The notes: generated by a model not told the origin, from the letters alone. A stretch of 64,000 nucleotides of DNA from Paraglaciecola mesophila (GCF_009906955.1 NZ_CP047656.1:4773001-4837000); one strand, 5' to 3'; counted from the stretch's first letter, positions 1-9,277 are shown. Translations and numbers: made by a program.

Positions 1-270
1 ATTAACATTCCACGGTGCATCTGGTTCATGATAAACGTTATACTGATAGGCTTTGCCGCTGTCTCTATCAACGAGAGTGACTATTTTATTTCTTGATGAA
101 CAGGATATATCTGGATCAACATCTTGGTCACAGATAAGCCTACTAGCCATAGATGTAGCAAAGGCTTTGGCTTTATTTGGGTCTGAACAATCTGTACATA
201 GCAAAGCAGAATCTGCGAATACTGGTGGTGTTGCAATTAATGTACTTAAAAAAGCGAGTATTCTTTTCAT
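1..270 (-). CDS. Secreted small protein, partial (3' end beyond window)
   Basis: The first 90 codons read without a stop from an ATG at 268-270 to the window edge. The N-terminus is a clear Sec signal peptide: MKR, then a hydrophobic stretch (ILAFLSTLIATPPVF), with likely cleavage after VFA. The mature part begins with a Cys-rich segment (LLCTDCSDPNK) and has further cysteines near residues 50 and 60, which suits disulfide bonding in the periplasm. No family is recognised. The opposite strand also has a 74-codon open frame, but it lacks a signal peptide or any family resemblance, and the signal peptide on the minus strand makes this the real gene. The gene reads out of the window, so total length is unknown. 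Confidence 0.6.
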   Translation of the reverse strand, partial: MKRILAFLSTLIATPPVFADSALLCTDCSDPNKAKAFATSMASRLICDQDVDPDISCSSRNKIVTLVDRDSGKAYQYNVYHEPDAPWNVN

Positions 271-520
271 TATTTAATCCATTAACATTAGAAGATAATC
301 CTTCTCAAAAATCTATTGAAGTATAGATAACCTTAAGTTTTGAGGAGGTTTAAAAAATTACCATTTTTATGCTGCTCTGTCTTGCTCGGTTTAGATAACG
401 TGAATTGTAACGAATAGCGAATTTAAGTTAGTAATAACGCGTTTTCAACCGGTGTAATGTCAAGGTTTATAATGAATAAGCAGCACGTGACAAAAAGACT
501 GGTTCTTCATTTATGCATAT

Positions 521-562
521 AAAAAAGCCGCAAATTACGTTATTCAGTAACTGCGGCTTTGG
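521..562 (-). terminator. Rho-independent terminator of the CoA-transferase gene
   Basis: Arms AAAGCCGCA (524-532) and TGCGGCTTT (552-560) form a hairpin. Read on the minus strand, the stem is followed by a run of T, as expected for termination of the minus-strand gene that stops at 603. The rest of 271-602 shows no gene. Confidence 0.75.
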
Positions 563-602
563 TCTAGGGACTGTGCTTAAATTGCTATCGCTGATGTTGG
601 CG

Positions 603-1787
603 TTAAGCGCTTATAACGCCAAGGGAAAGTAGTTTCTGAATATCCTCATCACTAAAGCCAGCGTCTTTTAGTGTCGCGACTGAATTGCCTTTATCGGTAG
701 GGATGTCGTGGCGCAGCGGCATGCGTTCGTTATTCATCTCTAGAGGCAATCCAGGCAGTTTAGTTTTGACCCCATCTGGCAGAGTAACATCGACCAACCC
801 ACCTGCATTTAAATGCGGATCTTCAAATAAATCAGAGGGCTTATTGATAGGGGCGAAAGGTAAACCGGATTTTTCTAATTTAGCCATAAGTTCAGTTTTA
901 CTAAGAGTGGCAAACACCGCATTTATAACCGGTAAAATACGCTCTCGTTGGGCGACACGGCCATTGTTCTGAGCGAGGCTTTGATCCTGCGCTAATTCTT
1001 TAAGGTCAAACGCTTCACAGAAGATGCGCCATTGGGTATCACTGACCACACCGATAAACACCTGTTCGTTATTAGCACAATGAAAGATATCGTACACTGC
1101 CCACGCAGAGCGGCGTACAGACATGGGGGGCGGCGCTTCGCCTGTTACGGCCTGTTGTGCCATGTGTTGCCCGACCATAAATGCAGTGGTTTCATACAAT
1201 GAGCAAGTCACATTTTTGCCTTCATTGGTATGATGGCGCTCTTCAAGGGCAGCTAAAATACCAATGACACCAAACATGCCACCAGTTATGTCAATTACCG
1301 ATGAGCCCGCACGCATAGGTTTATCGGGCAAACCTGTCATGTACGCTAAGCCCCCCATCATCTGGGTGACCTCATCTAGCGCGGTGCGATGAGCATAAGG
1401 ACCACTTAAAAACCCCTTAAGCGAACAGTAAATCAGGCGTGGGTTAATTGTTTTTAGTTGCTCATACCCAAGGCCTAATTTGTCCATTGCGCCCGGACGA
1501 AAGTTCTCAAGTAAAATATCAGCTTCTTTAAGTAGAGATAACGCGACGTCTTTTCCTTCAGGGCTTTTGATATCGATACACACACTCTGTTTATTGCGGT
1601 TGTACATGGAAAAATAGCCCGCACCTGAGCCTTTTAAGCGCCGTGTGTTGTCTCCCCCTAGTGGCTCAACTTTTATAACCTGAGCACCCAAGTCAGCCAA
1701 AATGACCCCAGCGGTCGGGCCCATAACCATGTGTGTGAATTCCACTACTTTAATGCCTGATAGCGGCAATCGTCCTGAATTTGTCAT
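603..1787 (-). CDS. CaiB/BaiF family CoA-transferase (family III)
   Basis: A cytoplasmic 394-residue protein with the family III CoA-transferase layout, at the usual length. The N-terminal half has GIKVVEFTHMVMGPTAG and ADLGAQVIKVEPLGGD, then LLENFRPGAMDKLGLGYE. The Asp of VIDITGG (about residue 166) fits the catalytic Asp that forms the acyl-anhydride intermediate in this family. Such enzymes move CoA from a donor thioester to a free acid. It is transcribed alone and divergently from the HMG-CoA-lyase-like operon starting at 2142, and a terminator follows at 521-562. The acid substrate cannot be told from sequence. Two further members of the family lie at 34289 and 35510. Confidence 0.9.
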   Translation of the reverse strand: MTNSGRLPLSGIKVVEFTHMVMGPTAGVILADLGAQVIKVEPLGGDNTRRLKGSGAGYFSMYNRNKQSVCIDIKSPEGKDVALSLLKEADILLENFRPGAMDKLGLGYEQLKTINPRLIYCSLKGFLSGPYAHRTALDEVTQMMGGLAYMTGLPDKPMRAGSSVIDITGGMFGVIGILAALEERHHTNEGKNVTCSLYETTAFMVGQHMAQQAVTGEAPPPMSVRRSAWAVYDIFHCANNEQVFIGVVSDTQWRIFCEAFDLKELAQDQSLAQNNGRVAQRERILPVINAVFATLSKTELMAKLEKSGLPFAPINKPSDLFEDPHLNAGGLVDVTLPDGVKTKLPGLPLEMNNERMPLRHDIPTDKGNSVATLKDAGFSDEDIQKLLSLGVISA

Positions 1788-2141
1788 CGTTAGTATTCCC
1801 AGATTTATTGATAACTCACGATGTCTTTTTTTAAGAAGGCGAACTTCATTGTAAAAAAGACTACTTTTTGTCTGTATGATATAATATTATAACAATAGGG
1901 TTTGAATGTAAAAGCAACAGATTAACTTTTGTCAAATTCGCTGCACCTGCGTGATGTAGCACCATTGCAAAAACACGTCTGTGCAACGTATTTTAATTTT
2001 TCTCGTTCTATTTTCTTGTTTGCTTCTTTTCTTGGCGCACCAATAAATAAGAAGGCTAAAAAATGAAAGTAGGATCTCATTATTCAACCTTGCTTGGCGC
2101 GTTTAAGCGTTAGTGGTTAAAGGTTCTAAATTGGAAGAAAT
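1788..2141. promoter_or_regulatory. Divergent promoter region, CoA-transferase / HMG-CoA-lyase-like operon
   Basis: These 354 bases separate divergent genes. They contain a perfect AT palindrome ATAATATTAT (1881-1890) and TTAACTTTTGTCAA (1922-1935). The latter differs by one base from the TTGAC-N4-GTCAA boxes seen upstream of the receptor at 38026. No promoter hexamers are assigned with confidence. Confidence 0.35.
2063..2113 (+). CDS. Possible 16-codon leader peptide
   Basis: An ATG at 2063 is preceded by GAAGG about eight bases upstream and reads 16 codons (MKVGSHYSTLLGAFKR) to TAG, ending 28 bases before the lyase gene. The good ribosome site is the only support. The peptide is not enriched for one amino acid, so a classic attenuator is not indicated, and it may be chance. 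Confidence 0.3.
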   Translation: MKVGSHYSTLLGAFKR

Positions 2142-3074
2142 ATGTCAACGTTTGATATCGAAATCAGTGAAGTAGGGCCCAGAGATGGCCTGCAAAGTAT
2201 TAGCACTATTATGCCAACGGCTGACAAATTAGCTTGGATTGACGCGCTAGCGGCAGCTGGGGTGCCTGAAATTGAAGTGGGCTCGTTTGTACCAGCTAAA
2301 GTGCTTCCTCAACTTGCTGATACTGCTGAGGTGGCTAAATATGCGCGGGAAATCGCTGGATTGAATATCGCTGTGTTAGTGCCAAACTTTCGCGGAGCTC
2401 AAAACGCTATTGAGGTGCGGCCTACTAAAATGAGTATTCCTCTGTCAGTCAGCGAAACGCACAGCTTACGTAACGTTAAGCGTAATCATCAACAGGTGCT
2501 TGAAGAGGTTAAGCGTATCGCTGAATTGGTCAAAAGCTTACCGAAAGAGCAACGTCCGAAATTTGAAGGTGGGTTATCAACGGCATTTGGCTGCACCATA
2601 GAAGGCGTGGTGAGTGAGGACAAAGTCGTCGAGTTAGCCGTTGCACTCATGGAGGCTGGCTGCGATGAAGTGGGATTATCAGACACAACAGGTTACGCCA
2701 ATCCAGCGCAGGTACAGCGTCTTGTAAAGAAAGTATGGGCCGCTATTGGCAAAGAAAACCTAACGGGTATTCATCTTCACAATACCCGCGGACAAGGTTT
2801 GGCAAATGCATTAGCGGCAGTTGAAGTCGGTATCACCACAGTCGACTCATCAATGGGCGGCATAGGTGGTTGCCCTGCTGCACCTGGGGCGAGTGGCAAT
2901 ATCGTCACCGAAGATCTCGTTTTCATGCTTGAAGCAATGGGCCTAAAAACGGGAATTGATTTTGACCGCTTATTTGCTGCGCGAAAAATATTAGCTAACG
3001 CATTACCGAATGAGCCTCTATACGGTTTTACTCCTGATGCAGGTTTACCAAAAGGCTTTCAACGCGCAGTGTAA
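2142..3074 (+). CDS. Hydroxymethylglutaryl-CoA lyase-like enzyme
   Basis: A 310-residue HMGL-like TIM-barrel lyase at normal family length. It has EVGPRDGLQ at residues 10-18 (with the metal-ligand Asp), GIHLHNTRGQG at 209-219 (metal His residues) and GIGGCPAAPGASGN around residue 244, which carries the catalytic Cys of HMG-CoA lyases. Such enzymes cleave 3-hydroxy-3-methylglutaryl-CoA, or a related branched 3-hydroxyacyl-CoA, to acetyl-CoA and a 3-keto acid. It heads a same-strand group with AhpD-like, GST and oxidoreductase genes. In leucine catabolism the gene (mvaB/liuE) normally sits with isovaleryl-CoA genes, which are absent, so a different substrate is possible. Confidence 0.85.
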   Translation: MSTFDIEISEVGPRDGLQSISTIMPTADKLAWIDALAAAGVPEIEVGSFVPAKVLPQLADTAEVAKYAREIAGLNIAVLVPNFRGAQNAIEVRPTKMSIPLSVSETHSLRNVKRNHQQVLEEVKRIAELVKSLPKEQRPKFEGGLSTAFGCTIEGVVSEDKVVELAVALMEAGCDEVGLSDTTGYANPAQVQRLVKKVWAAIGKENLTGIHLHNTRGQGLANALAAVEVGITTVDSSMGGIGGCPAAPGASGNIVTEDLVFMLEAMGLKTGIDFDRLFAARKILANALPNEPLYGFTPDAGLPKGFQRAV

Positions 3075-3129
3075 AAAGTCAGTTTACTGTATGCGTTAAA
3101 CAAACACATCCAAATTGGAGAATAACGAT

Positions 3130-3696
3130 ATGTCACGTTTATCAGCCTTACCGATTGATGCGCTACCTGACGACCTAAAAGCCATTATGATGGCAGGTGA
3201 GGACATTATGGGGTTTACCCCTAACGACGGTTTAATCATGGCGCGCAGCCCTGAAATGCTTAAAGCCTTTTTAGGCTTGGTGCAATCAATTTATCAACCC
3301 AGTGCACTTGATAACGATTTGAAAAAGCTTTTGGGGTTAATGACAAGTAGTGCTAGCGGTTGCCAGTACTGTCAGGCTCACACGCAATACGGCGCGTTGA
3401 AACATGGCATTACCGAACAAAAAATCGCAGCTATTTGGGAGTATCAAACCAGTGACTTGTTCAGCCCAGCTGAGCGCGAAGCACTGGATGTAGCCCGTAA
3501 CGCAGCCTTGGTGCCAAATGCAGTCACAGATGCGCAGATTGAACGTCTTAAATCGCATTTTAGTGAAGTGCAGATAGTAGAAATAGTCGGCGTGATTTCA
3601 TTGTTCGGCTTTTTGAATCGCTGGAATGCTACGTTTAAAACAGATATTGAAGCGGCTCCAGCGATGGCCAGCAAAAAGTTTACCAGCGCTACCTAA
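3130..3696 (+). CDS. Carboxymuconolactone decarboxylase / AhpD-like protein
   Basis: A 188-residue cytoplasmic alpha-helical protein of the CMD/AhpD superfamily. The redox motif CQYCQAH spans residues 78-84, with Cys78, Cys81 and His84 placed as in AhpD-type thiol peroxidase partners. True gamma-carboxymuconolactone decarboxylases lack this CxxC, so a thiol-redox role is more likely than decarboxylation. An in-frame TTG lies upstream at 3115, but TTGGAG at 3115-3120 is itself a good ribosome binding site for the ATG at 3130, so the ATG is preferred. It sits 55 bases behind the lyase gene and is probably cotranscribed with it. Confidence 0.8.
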   Translation: MSRLSALPIDALPDDLKAIMMAGEDIMGFTPNDGLIMARSPEMLKAFLGLVQSIYQPSALDNDLKKLLGLMTSSASGCQYCQAHTQYGALKHGITEQKIAAIWEYQTSDLFSPAEREALDVARNAALVPNAVTDAQIERLKSHFSEVQIVEIVGVISLFGFLNRWNATFKTDIEAAPAMASKKFTSAT

Positions 3697-3786
3697 TTCA
3701 GTTAGCGAAGACGAAGGGCAATCGTAAGACAAAGAGAACGACCACTAAACATCCGTTACTAGCAATAAGAATAAGAGAGGAATTAA

Positions 3787-4434
3787 ATGCAGTTAATTAA
3801 CCTTGATCATTCACCATACGCTACGCGTGTGCGCATATTGATCCGTAAAAAACAGTTGGATATTGCGATAGTGTCGCCCAATTTAGCCCTGAAAACCCCC
3901 GAATTTTTAGCAGCTTATCCTCTTGGCAAAATACCCTTGCTAGGGTTAGATAACGGACAATATCTACCAGAATCAATAGCCATAATGGAATATTTGGAGG
4001 ATGTTTATCCAACACAAACATTTAGACCTAACGAACCTCTGGCAGCTGCTAAATCTCGCGTATTGGCAAGCTTTACGGATACCCATTTAGCACCCGCTTT
4101 GTTGCCCTATTTTAAAGCCATGATGCTACCGGAATTTACCTTTGATCAAAGCGTTCAATATGACGTTGTGAGAGTCACATTAGAAAAACTCGATCAGTGG
4201 CTTAAGGCAAATGTTGATTTAAAAGACCACGGATTGACCATGGGGGATATTGTACTCGCACCCACCTTCTGGTGGGTTGATGTCACAGTGGGCGCATATG
4301 CAAAGAATAATATAACCGACGGATTGGATTACCTAAATCAATGGTGGGATTGGGTGCGCAATGACGCGGACGTTAAACAAGGTATTAGCGAAATGGCCAG
4401 CGCTTTTGCGGCGTTTCAACGCCAGCAAGCGTGA
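3787..4434 (+). CDS. Glutathione S-transferase family protein
   Basis: A 215-residue protein with a thioredoxin-like N-terminal domain (about 1-78) and a helical C-terminal domain. The start MQLINLDHSPYATRVR places a Ser/Tyr pair near residues 9-11, where GST catalytic residues lie. YPLGKIPLL holds the cis-Pro loop, and LPESIAIMEYLED contains the ES pair that binds the glutathione glutamyl group. GAGAGG provides the ribosome site. Bacterial GSTs in catabolic operons add or remove glutathione from unsaturated or halogenated intermediates, and the neighbours (AhpD-like, MDR reductase) point to thiol or electrophile chemistry. The substrate is unknown. Confidence 0.85.
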   Translation: MQLINLDHSPYATRVRILIRKKQLDIAIVSPNLALKTPEFLAAYPLGKIPLLGLDNGQYLPESIAIMEYLEDVYPTQTFRPNEPLAAAKSRVLASFTDTHLAPALLPYFKAMMLPEFTFDQSVQYDVVRVTLEKLDQWLKANVDLKDHGLTMGDIVLAPTFWWVDVTVGAYAKNNITDGLDYLNQWWDWVRNDADVKQGISEMASAFAAFQRQQA

Positions 4435-4473
4435 TACATCACACTAACATTAAATAAACGCGGAAAATTAAAC

Positions 4474-5466
4474 ATGAAAGAAAATATTCAGGTTCAACTG
4501 GCATCCACACCAGAATCTCAACCTCAACCTCAACACTTTAGTGTGGTAAAAGGTGAAATGCCAAAAGCGCAAGATAAACAAGTTCTATGTGAAACTTTGT
4601 ATTTGTCGTTAGACCCATACATGCGCAGTCAAATCGCTGGCCGACACATGTCCGGTTCAGTTAACCCTGGAGATGTAATGCGTGGTGAAACGGTCAGTAA
4701 AGTCGTTGAGTCTCATCACCCAGACTTTCAAGAAGGGGACTTGGTGCGCTGTTTTGGTGGTTGGCAAAACTATTCTGTGCATGATGGTGATAGCGTTTTC
4801 AAAATTAAGCAGGAAATAGATAACCCTTCTTACGCTTTGTCAGCCTTAGGAATGCCAGGCCTGACAGCCTACGCGGGTATGATTTGGCAAGCCCAACCTA
4901 AAGCCGGTGACGTGGTGGTGATCCCTGCGGCCATCGGTGGTGTAGGCTCAGTCGCTGGACAGTTAGCAAAAATACATGGCTGCACAGTCATTGGTATCGC
5001 CGGCACAGACGAGAAGTGCGACTACGCAGTGAATAACTTAGGTTACGACGCCTGTATCAATCGTAAAAAAGGCGACCTAGGCGAGCAACTGGATAAGCTG
5101 TGCCCAGACGGAGTCGATATCTTCTTTGATTTAGTTGGAGGGGATATGCTTAATACTGTGTCTGAACGCTTAGCCATTGGCGCCAGAGTAATCTTATGCG
5201 GCCTAATGGCCGACTATAACAAAACCACACGAAGTATGGGCCCACCACCAGCAATGTGGATCAAAGCGAGAGCGATCGTGTACGGATTAGTAGTGTATGA
5301 TTTTGAGCCACGCCGAGATGAATTTGTTGATGCTTGCCTAAAATACATAAAAGAAGGAAAACTCACAGTGCGTGAAGATATTGCCAATGGCTTAGTTGAA
5401 GCGCCAGAAGCATTTTGCCGCCTAATGCGCGGTGAAAATATGGGAAAAGCGGTAGTGAAAGTATAG
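4474..5466 (+). CDS. NADP-dependent MDR oxidoreductase (CurA / leukotriene B4 dehydrogenase-like)
   Basis: A 330-residue zinc-free medium-chain reductase. Family marks are LSLDPYMRSQIAGRHM near residue 46, GMPGLTAYAGM, and the nucleotide-binding stretch VVVIPAAIGGVGSVAGQLAKIHG, which carries a Rossmann glycine motif in which the usual AAAGAVG is replaced by AAIGGVG. The family reduces carbon-carbon double bonds next to a carbonyl (alkenals, curcumin-type enones, prostaglandin analogues) with NADPH. It is the last gene of the group starting at 2142 and is followed by a strong terminator, so it likely reduces an unsaturated intermediate of the same route. Confidence 0.85.
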   Translation: MKENIQVQLASTPESQPQPQHFSVVKGEMPKAQDKQVLCETLYLSLDPYMRSQIAGRHMSGSVNPGDVMRGETVSKVVESHHPDFQEGDLVRCFGGWQNYSVHDGDSVFKIKQEIDNPSYALSALGMPGLTAYAGMIWQAQPKAGDVVVIPAAIGGVGSVAGQLAKIHGCTVIGIAGTDEKCDYAVNNLGYDACINRKKGDLGEQLDKLCPDGVDIFFDLVGGDMLNTVSERLAIGARVILCGLMADYNKTTRSMGPPPAMWIKARAIVYGLVVYDFEPRRDEFVDACLKYIKEGKLTVREDIANGLVEAPEAFCRLMRGENMGKAVVKV

Positions 5467-5490
5467 TTGTTACAGCTTTCAGACAAAATA

Positions 5491-5524
5491 AAAACGGGAG
5501 CTGATTTCAGCTCCCGTTTTTTAT
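5491..5524 (+). terminator. Rho-independent terminator after the oxidoreductase
   Basis: AAAACGGGAGCTGA and TCAGCTCCCGTTTT form a near-perfect hairpin followed by T residues, 25 bases after the stop at 5466. Confidence 0.9.
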
Positions 5525-5537
5525 GGGTAATAGTACT

Positions 5538-5794
5538 AATACCAATTCCATTAAATAATTAACCACTCAGCGAAAATTTAAAAGTACTTAATCAAGGCGC
5601 TTAAATGATAGCCCTTTATTAAAAACTAACCTGTGCTCTTTCGAGTTTGAGCAACACAGAGTAAGTGCTTTTAAAATTCGCCCGAGGGGAATTCCCCAGC
5701 GGGTTTTGCACTACGTTCTCGGTATTTGAAAGGGAACAACCATTACTACACACCGACGCCTTGTTCAAAACCCGCTGGATGAATTCTGAGAGGC
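5538..5794. mobile_element. MITE, copy 1, right end missing
   Basis: This stretch matches the element at 42794-43058 almost base for base from the left terminal repeat (ATACCAATTCCATTAA) to GAGGC at 5794, where similarity stops. The right terminal repeat is absent and the sequence passes directly into a secreted-protein gene remnant. Inside are two nested inverted repeats: AAAAGTACTTA with TAAGTGCTTTT, and CCAGCGGGTTTTG with CAAAACCCGCTGG. A short central segment differs from copy 2. It encodes no transposase. Confidence 0.85.
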
Positions 5795-6290
5795 ATATAC
5801 GGCAAACTGCGAACCCCTAAAACGCCGATTGTACGTAGAAACGATATATTGGGTATTCATCGTATCGACAGGCAAACCTAAAGCAGCATCAGAACTTTGC
5901 GCTCTTCTATTAACCGTATAAACCACAAATTCTTCGCTGGCTACTGCGTGAATGGCATTATCTTGAATAGTGTTAGGTGTCGCGTTTGAAATCGCTGTGA
6001 TCGGAATGGGGACGACAGTAACGCTACCAGGAACCACATTTTCGACAGTGGTAAAGGTAGGGCTGTTCATTGGGTAGTTGATGGTAACTTGGGTAGCAGT
6101 ATCTCCGGTTAGGTGAATTTCTACATTACCCGCGTTATCGAAATTTGGCGTAAAGGCCAAAATAAACTCTGTTCCTTTGTTGTCAATTTGTTGAGCATTT
6201 GTTTGCAGCGCACTAAAGCCAAGTAACCAAGCACACAGTACGAGAAAGGTCTTTAGTTGAGAGGGATGATTTAGTAGATTTAGGCAACGC
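5765..6290 (-). pseudogene. Remnant of secreted IgGFc-binding-domain-like protein
   Basis: The minus-strand frame runs from about 6290 to a TGA at 5765-5767. It encodes a hydrophobic leader (KTFLVLCAWLLGFSALQTNA), then GTEFILAFTPNF and FVVYTVNRRAQSSDAALGLP, which resemble the IgGFc-binding N-terminal domain of bacterial surface or secreted proteins. The last residues (ASQNSSSGF) and the stop are supplied by the MITE, so the 3' part is lost. No ATG, GTG or TTG precedes the leader in frame after the upstream stop; an ATT preceded by AAGGA is the only candidate. About 170 residues remain of a family that is normally several hundred long. I regard it as broken at the 3' end and probably at the start. 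Confidence 0.65.
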
Positions 6291-7039
6291 GTAATTAATT
6301 ATCCTTAATTATCTTAACGTAATGAGTGTGAGTATTTAAATTATCAGGGCGGCGACCTAGAACATCTAACTACTGAAACAACATACAACTAAAACATCAA
6401 AGATATGGTTTGCCGAACCGTACAGCTCAAGTCCAACAAGGCACAATTCAAGCCAGAAAAAATTTAATAACTAAATCAACGTTTTAGGTGTTGATTTTCC
6501 GTGGGGAAAAAATTTTCTTGTAAAGTAAATTGACAATAAAACCTCGTGACCTCTTTGATAATCACTCTGTTGGGGCTGATAATTACCCGTAAACTGCATT
6601 GAGCGTTCAATATCTAAACGTGATTTTACGCTATGTCATTCGTCAATTTATGACTAAAAATCATAAGATTGTCGGCTAAATAAAGTCGTCAACGTTTCTT
6701 GCTGAACGTCTTTGCTATCAAGGCAGCACACTACGAAGAAAAGCAGAATACTCAATTGTATATTTTTGCGTCGCTCCTGGTTTTTTACAGCAAAAAGTTC
6801 TTAAAACGGTTTTAAGTACATTTAATTAGTCTACTTAACAACCACATTTTGAGTGTAATTAATCTACCTTGAATGTGAGGCTAAGTACTCTGAAATCAAA
6901 TTATCTATATATTTAACAAATAGTTACTTTGATTTTTATTCGTTCGTTATTTGACCATTTTACGACTTGACATTGTTTAATGTTATAATAATATGTCAAT
7001 AGGCTCATGACAGATTAAAATAATATAAAGGGGACATCT
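6291..7039. promoter_or_regulatory. AT-rich upstream region of the TonB receptor at 7040
   Basis: About 750 bases without a supported gene. Near the receptor lie TTGACATTG (about 6967) and ATGTCAATAG (about 6992). This pair of half-sites resembles TTGACATTT and ATGTCAATAG upstream of the receptor at 38026, although here the boxes are imperfect. A ribosome site AAGGGG precedes the ATG at 7040. Confidence 0.3.
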
Positions 7040-9241
7040 ATGAGTAAGTCTGTAAAGAAAAGGTACCTAGCAACTGTGATAGCAGCTGTGTGTGCAACAT
7101 CTATTTTTCCTGTGTTGGCGCAAGAAGCCACAGGTAGTGAAAGTACAGTTTCAAAGGGTAAAGAGTTAGAAAAAATCGTTGTTACGGCTCAAAGACGTGC
7201 CCAGTCAATTCAAGAAGTCCCCGTTGCGGTCACCTCTATTGGTGCTGCCGATTTAGAGCTAAAACAAGTGACAAATGTGTTGGACTTACAATACGAGATC
7301 CCTAATATCAGCCTCGCTACCAATACTGGTACTGCTAGCGGAGCGCGTATTTTCCTGCGTGGGGTAGGAGAGGACGAATCCCGTGTTTCTGCTGACCCCG
7401 CCGTGGGGGTTTATGTAGACGGCGTATATGTTGGTCGTCAAGTTGGTGCCTTATTTGATCTAGTTGATTTAGAGCGAGTAGAAGTATTGCGCGGCCCGCA
7501 AGGGACTTTATACGGGCGAAACTCTAACGGCGGTGCAATTAAGCTCATTAGTAAGTCACCAGAACTAAATGAAAATTATGGCTTAGTGAAGGCAACGGTT
7601 GGTAGCGATGGTCGTTTAGATGGTCGTTTCACGGGTAACCTTGGTTTATCGGATAGCAGTGCTATTCGTGCGACTGTATTGAGTAAATCTCGCGACGGTT
7701 TTCATACTGTTAATCCAAATGGTGACTTTGCTGACCAAGCGGGTACCGAAGCTGGGGAGAAAGACACCAAAGCATTCCGTATTGCCCTGTACAACGAGTT
7801 CAATGAAGCTTGGAATATGAATCTTGCATTTGATTACACCAAAGATGATTCTGATCCTGTCCCAGATAGCGTTGCGATCGCAAATGACGCAGACAATAAT
7901 CTGTTTACAATTGAGCCTGTACCGGGTGTGACGTGCTCTGCTGCCACACCAGCTGCGTTCTTGAGTTTAGGGTGTTTCAACGACTATCGCAGCGAGGTGG
8001 AAACCAGTGGGCTATCTTTAAACATACAGGGTCAAGTCGGCGAGTATGACATTAGCTTTTTAACGGGTTATCGCCAGATGGAAGATGATCTGTCTAGTCG
8101 TATCGGTTTTCCATATAGCCAGCAAACCGATCAAGATCAGTTCAGCCAAGAAGTGACCTTAAGCTCAAACTATGAAGGGGCTTTTAATTTTGTGACTGGC
8201 ATTTATTACTTCAGTGAAGATGTGCAGATGGACTCGATATTCGTGTTCCCTTCTGAGCTTGGCATTGAAACCGAGGCCTACGCCGCATTTTTTCAAAGTA
8301 CTTATGAGTTTAATGACACCTTAACGTTGACAACTGGTATTCGCTATACAGATGAAACCAAAGAGATCGACGCCCTTATGCCCATCAGTGGTGGTAATCG
8401 CAATGAAGAGCTCGATTTTAGCAACACGACATATAATATCGCGTTGAATAATCAGTTTACCAAAGATGTTATGGGGTATGTTTCATACTCTACAGGCTTT
8501 AAGAGTGGCGGCTGGTCACCTGATTGTTTCGGTGTAGAAACAGCGTGTTTTCTACCTGTTGACGAAGAAGAGTTAGATGCATTTGAAATCGGCGTGCGCA
8601 GCGATTTGCTGGATAACCGCTTACGTTTAAATGCCACTTATTTCTACAACAACTATGACAATTTGCAAATAGCTTCAACTGTACCTGGACTTGGCTTTAC
8701 TCGTTTTAACGTAGATGAAACGAAAATCAGTGGTATCGAACTTGAAGCGCTTTTTGAAGTATCGGACAGCCTGACGCTGAATGTAACATTTGGCACCATC
8801 GACGGGGAATATAAAGAGCTAACACTTGCTCAAGCGGGTGGATTAACCAACAATGGTTCAAGCCCAGATTGTAACGGTGAAGTTAGCATTGAGTGCGCCA
8901 AAGCATTAGAGCTTAAAAATGCCCCTGACTATAAAGGCACTATCGGCTTGACCCACAGAATGCCTATCGCAGAAGGTCTGCTAACAAGCCGTATCGATTT
9001 CTCGTTTGAGGACGATTCTTATAGTTTAGTGGCAAATGCACCTGCCCATTCATTAACCAGTGTCGGTACCATCATTAATGCACGCATTGCGTATGAGCCT
9101 GACAGTGAAAAATGGGCCGTGGCGTTATGGGGTAAAAACCTGAGCGATGAAGTATATGCGCGAGCAGCTGCTGCAGGAGATTTTACTCAATATGCAGCAG
9201 ACCCACTGACTTGGGGTGTGGATGTGGAATATCGATTTTAA
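7040..9241 (+). CDS. TonB-dependent outer-membrane receptor
   Basis: A 733-residue receptor with a Sec signal peptide (cleavage after VLAQ near residue 28), a TonB-box-like segment (KIVVTAQRR), and a plug of about 120 residues ending in LERVEVLRGPQGTLYGRNSNGGAI. A beta-barrel follows and ends in Phe (VEYRF), as outer-membrane proteins do. It imports large or scarce substrates with energy from TonB-ExbBD. Plug style and length match the large marine and sphingomonad class often found with catabolic genes. It precedes an alpha/beta hydrolase, a VOC protein and acyl-CoA enzymes, so its cargo may be their substrate. A terminator follows, so it is probably its own transcript. Confidence 0.93.
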   Translation: MSKSVKKRYLATVIAAVCATSIFPVLAQEATGSESTVSKGKELEKIVVTAQRRAQSIQEVPVAVTSIGAADLELKQVTNVLDLQYEIPNISLATNTGTASGARIFLRGVGEDESRVSADPAVGVYVDGVYVGRQVGALFDLVDLERVEVLRGPQGTLYGRNSNGGAIKLISKSPELNENYGLVKATVGSDGRLDGRFTGNLGLSDSSAIRATVLSKSRDGFHTVNPNGDFADQAGTEAGEKDTKAFRIALYNEFNEAWNMNLAFDYTKDDSDPVPDSVAIANDADNNLFTIEPVPGVTCSAATPAAFLSLGCFNDYRSEVETSGLSLNIQGQVGEYDISFLTGYRQMEDDLSSRIGFPYSQQTDQDQFSQEVTLSSNYEGAFNFVTGIYYFSEDVQMDSIFVFPSELGIETEAYAAFFQSTYEFNDTLTLTTGIRYTDETKEIDALMPISGGNRNEELDFSNTTYNIALNNQFTKDVMGYVSYSTGFKSGGWSPDCFGVETACFLPVDEEELDAFEIGVRSDLLDNRLRLNATYFYNNYDNLQIASTVPGLGFTRFNVDETKISGIELEALFEVSDSLTLNVTFGTIDGEYKELTLAQAGGLTNNGSSPDCNGEVSIECAKALELKNAPDYKGTIGLTHRMPIAEGLLTSRIDFSFEDDSYSLVANAPAHSLTSVGTIINARIAYEPDSEKWAVALWGKNLSDEVYARAAAAGDFTQYAADPLTWGVDVEYRF

Positions 9242-9249
9242 AAGCAAAT

Positions 9250-9277
9250 AAGCCCTTATAATAAGGGCTTTTTTTTC
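9250..9277 (+). terminator. Rho-independent terminator after the TonB receptor
   Basis: AAGCCCTTAT and ATAAGGGCTT form a hairpin followed by eight T residues, starting nine bases after the receptor stop. Confidence 0.92.

Noticed and set aside
53-277. Plus-strand open frame of 74 codons
   Set aside because: The minus strand carries a signal peptide and a Cys-rich secreted protein over the same bases; the plus frame has neither a ribosome site nor family resemblance.
2142-3074. Naming the lyase mvaB or liuE
   Set aside because: The leucine-pathway neighbours are absent, so the HMG-CoA substrate is not assured.
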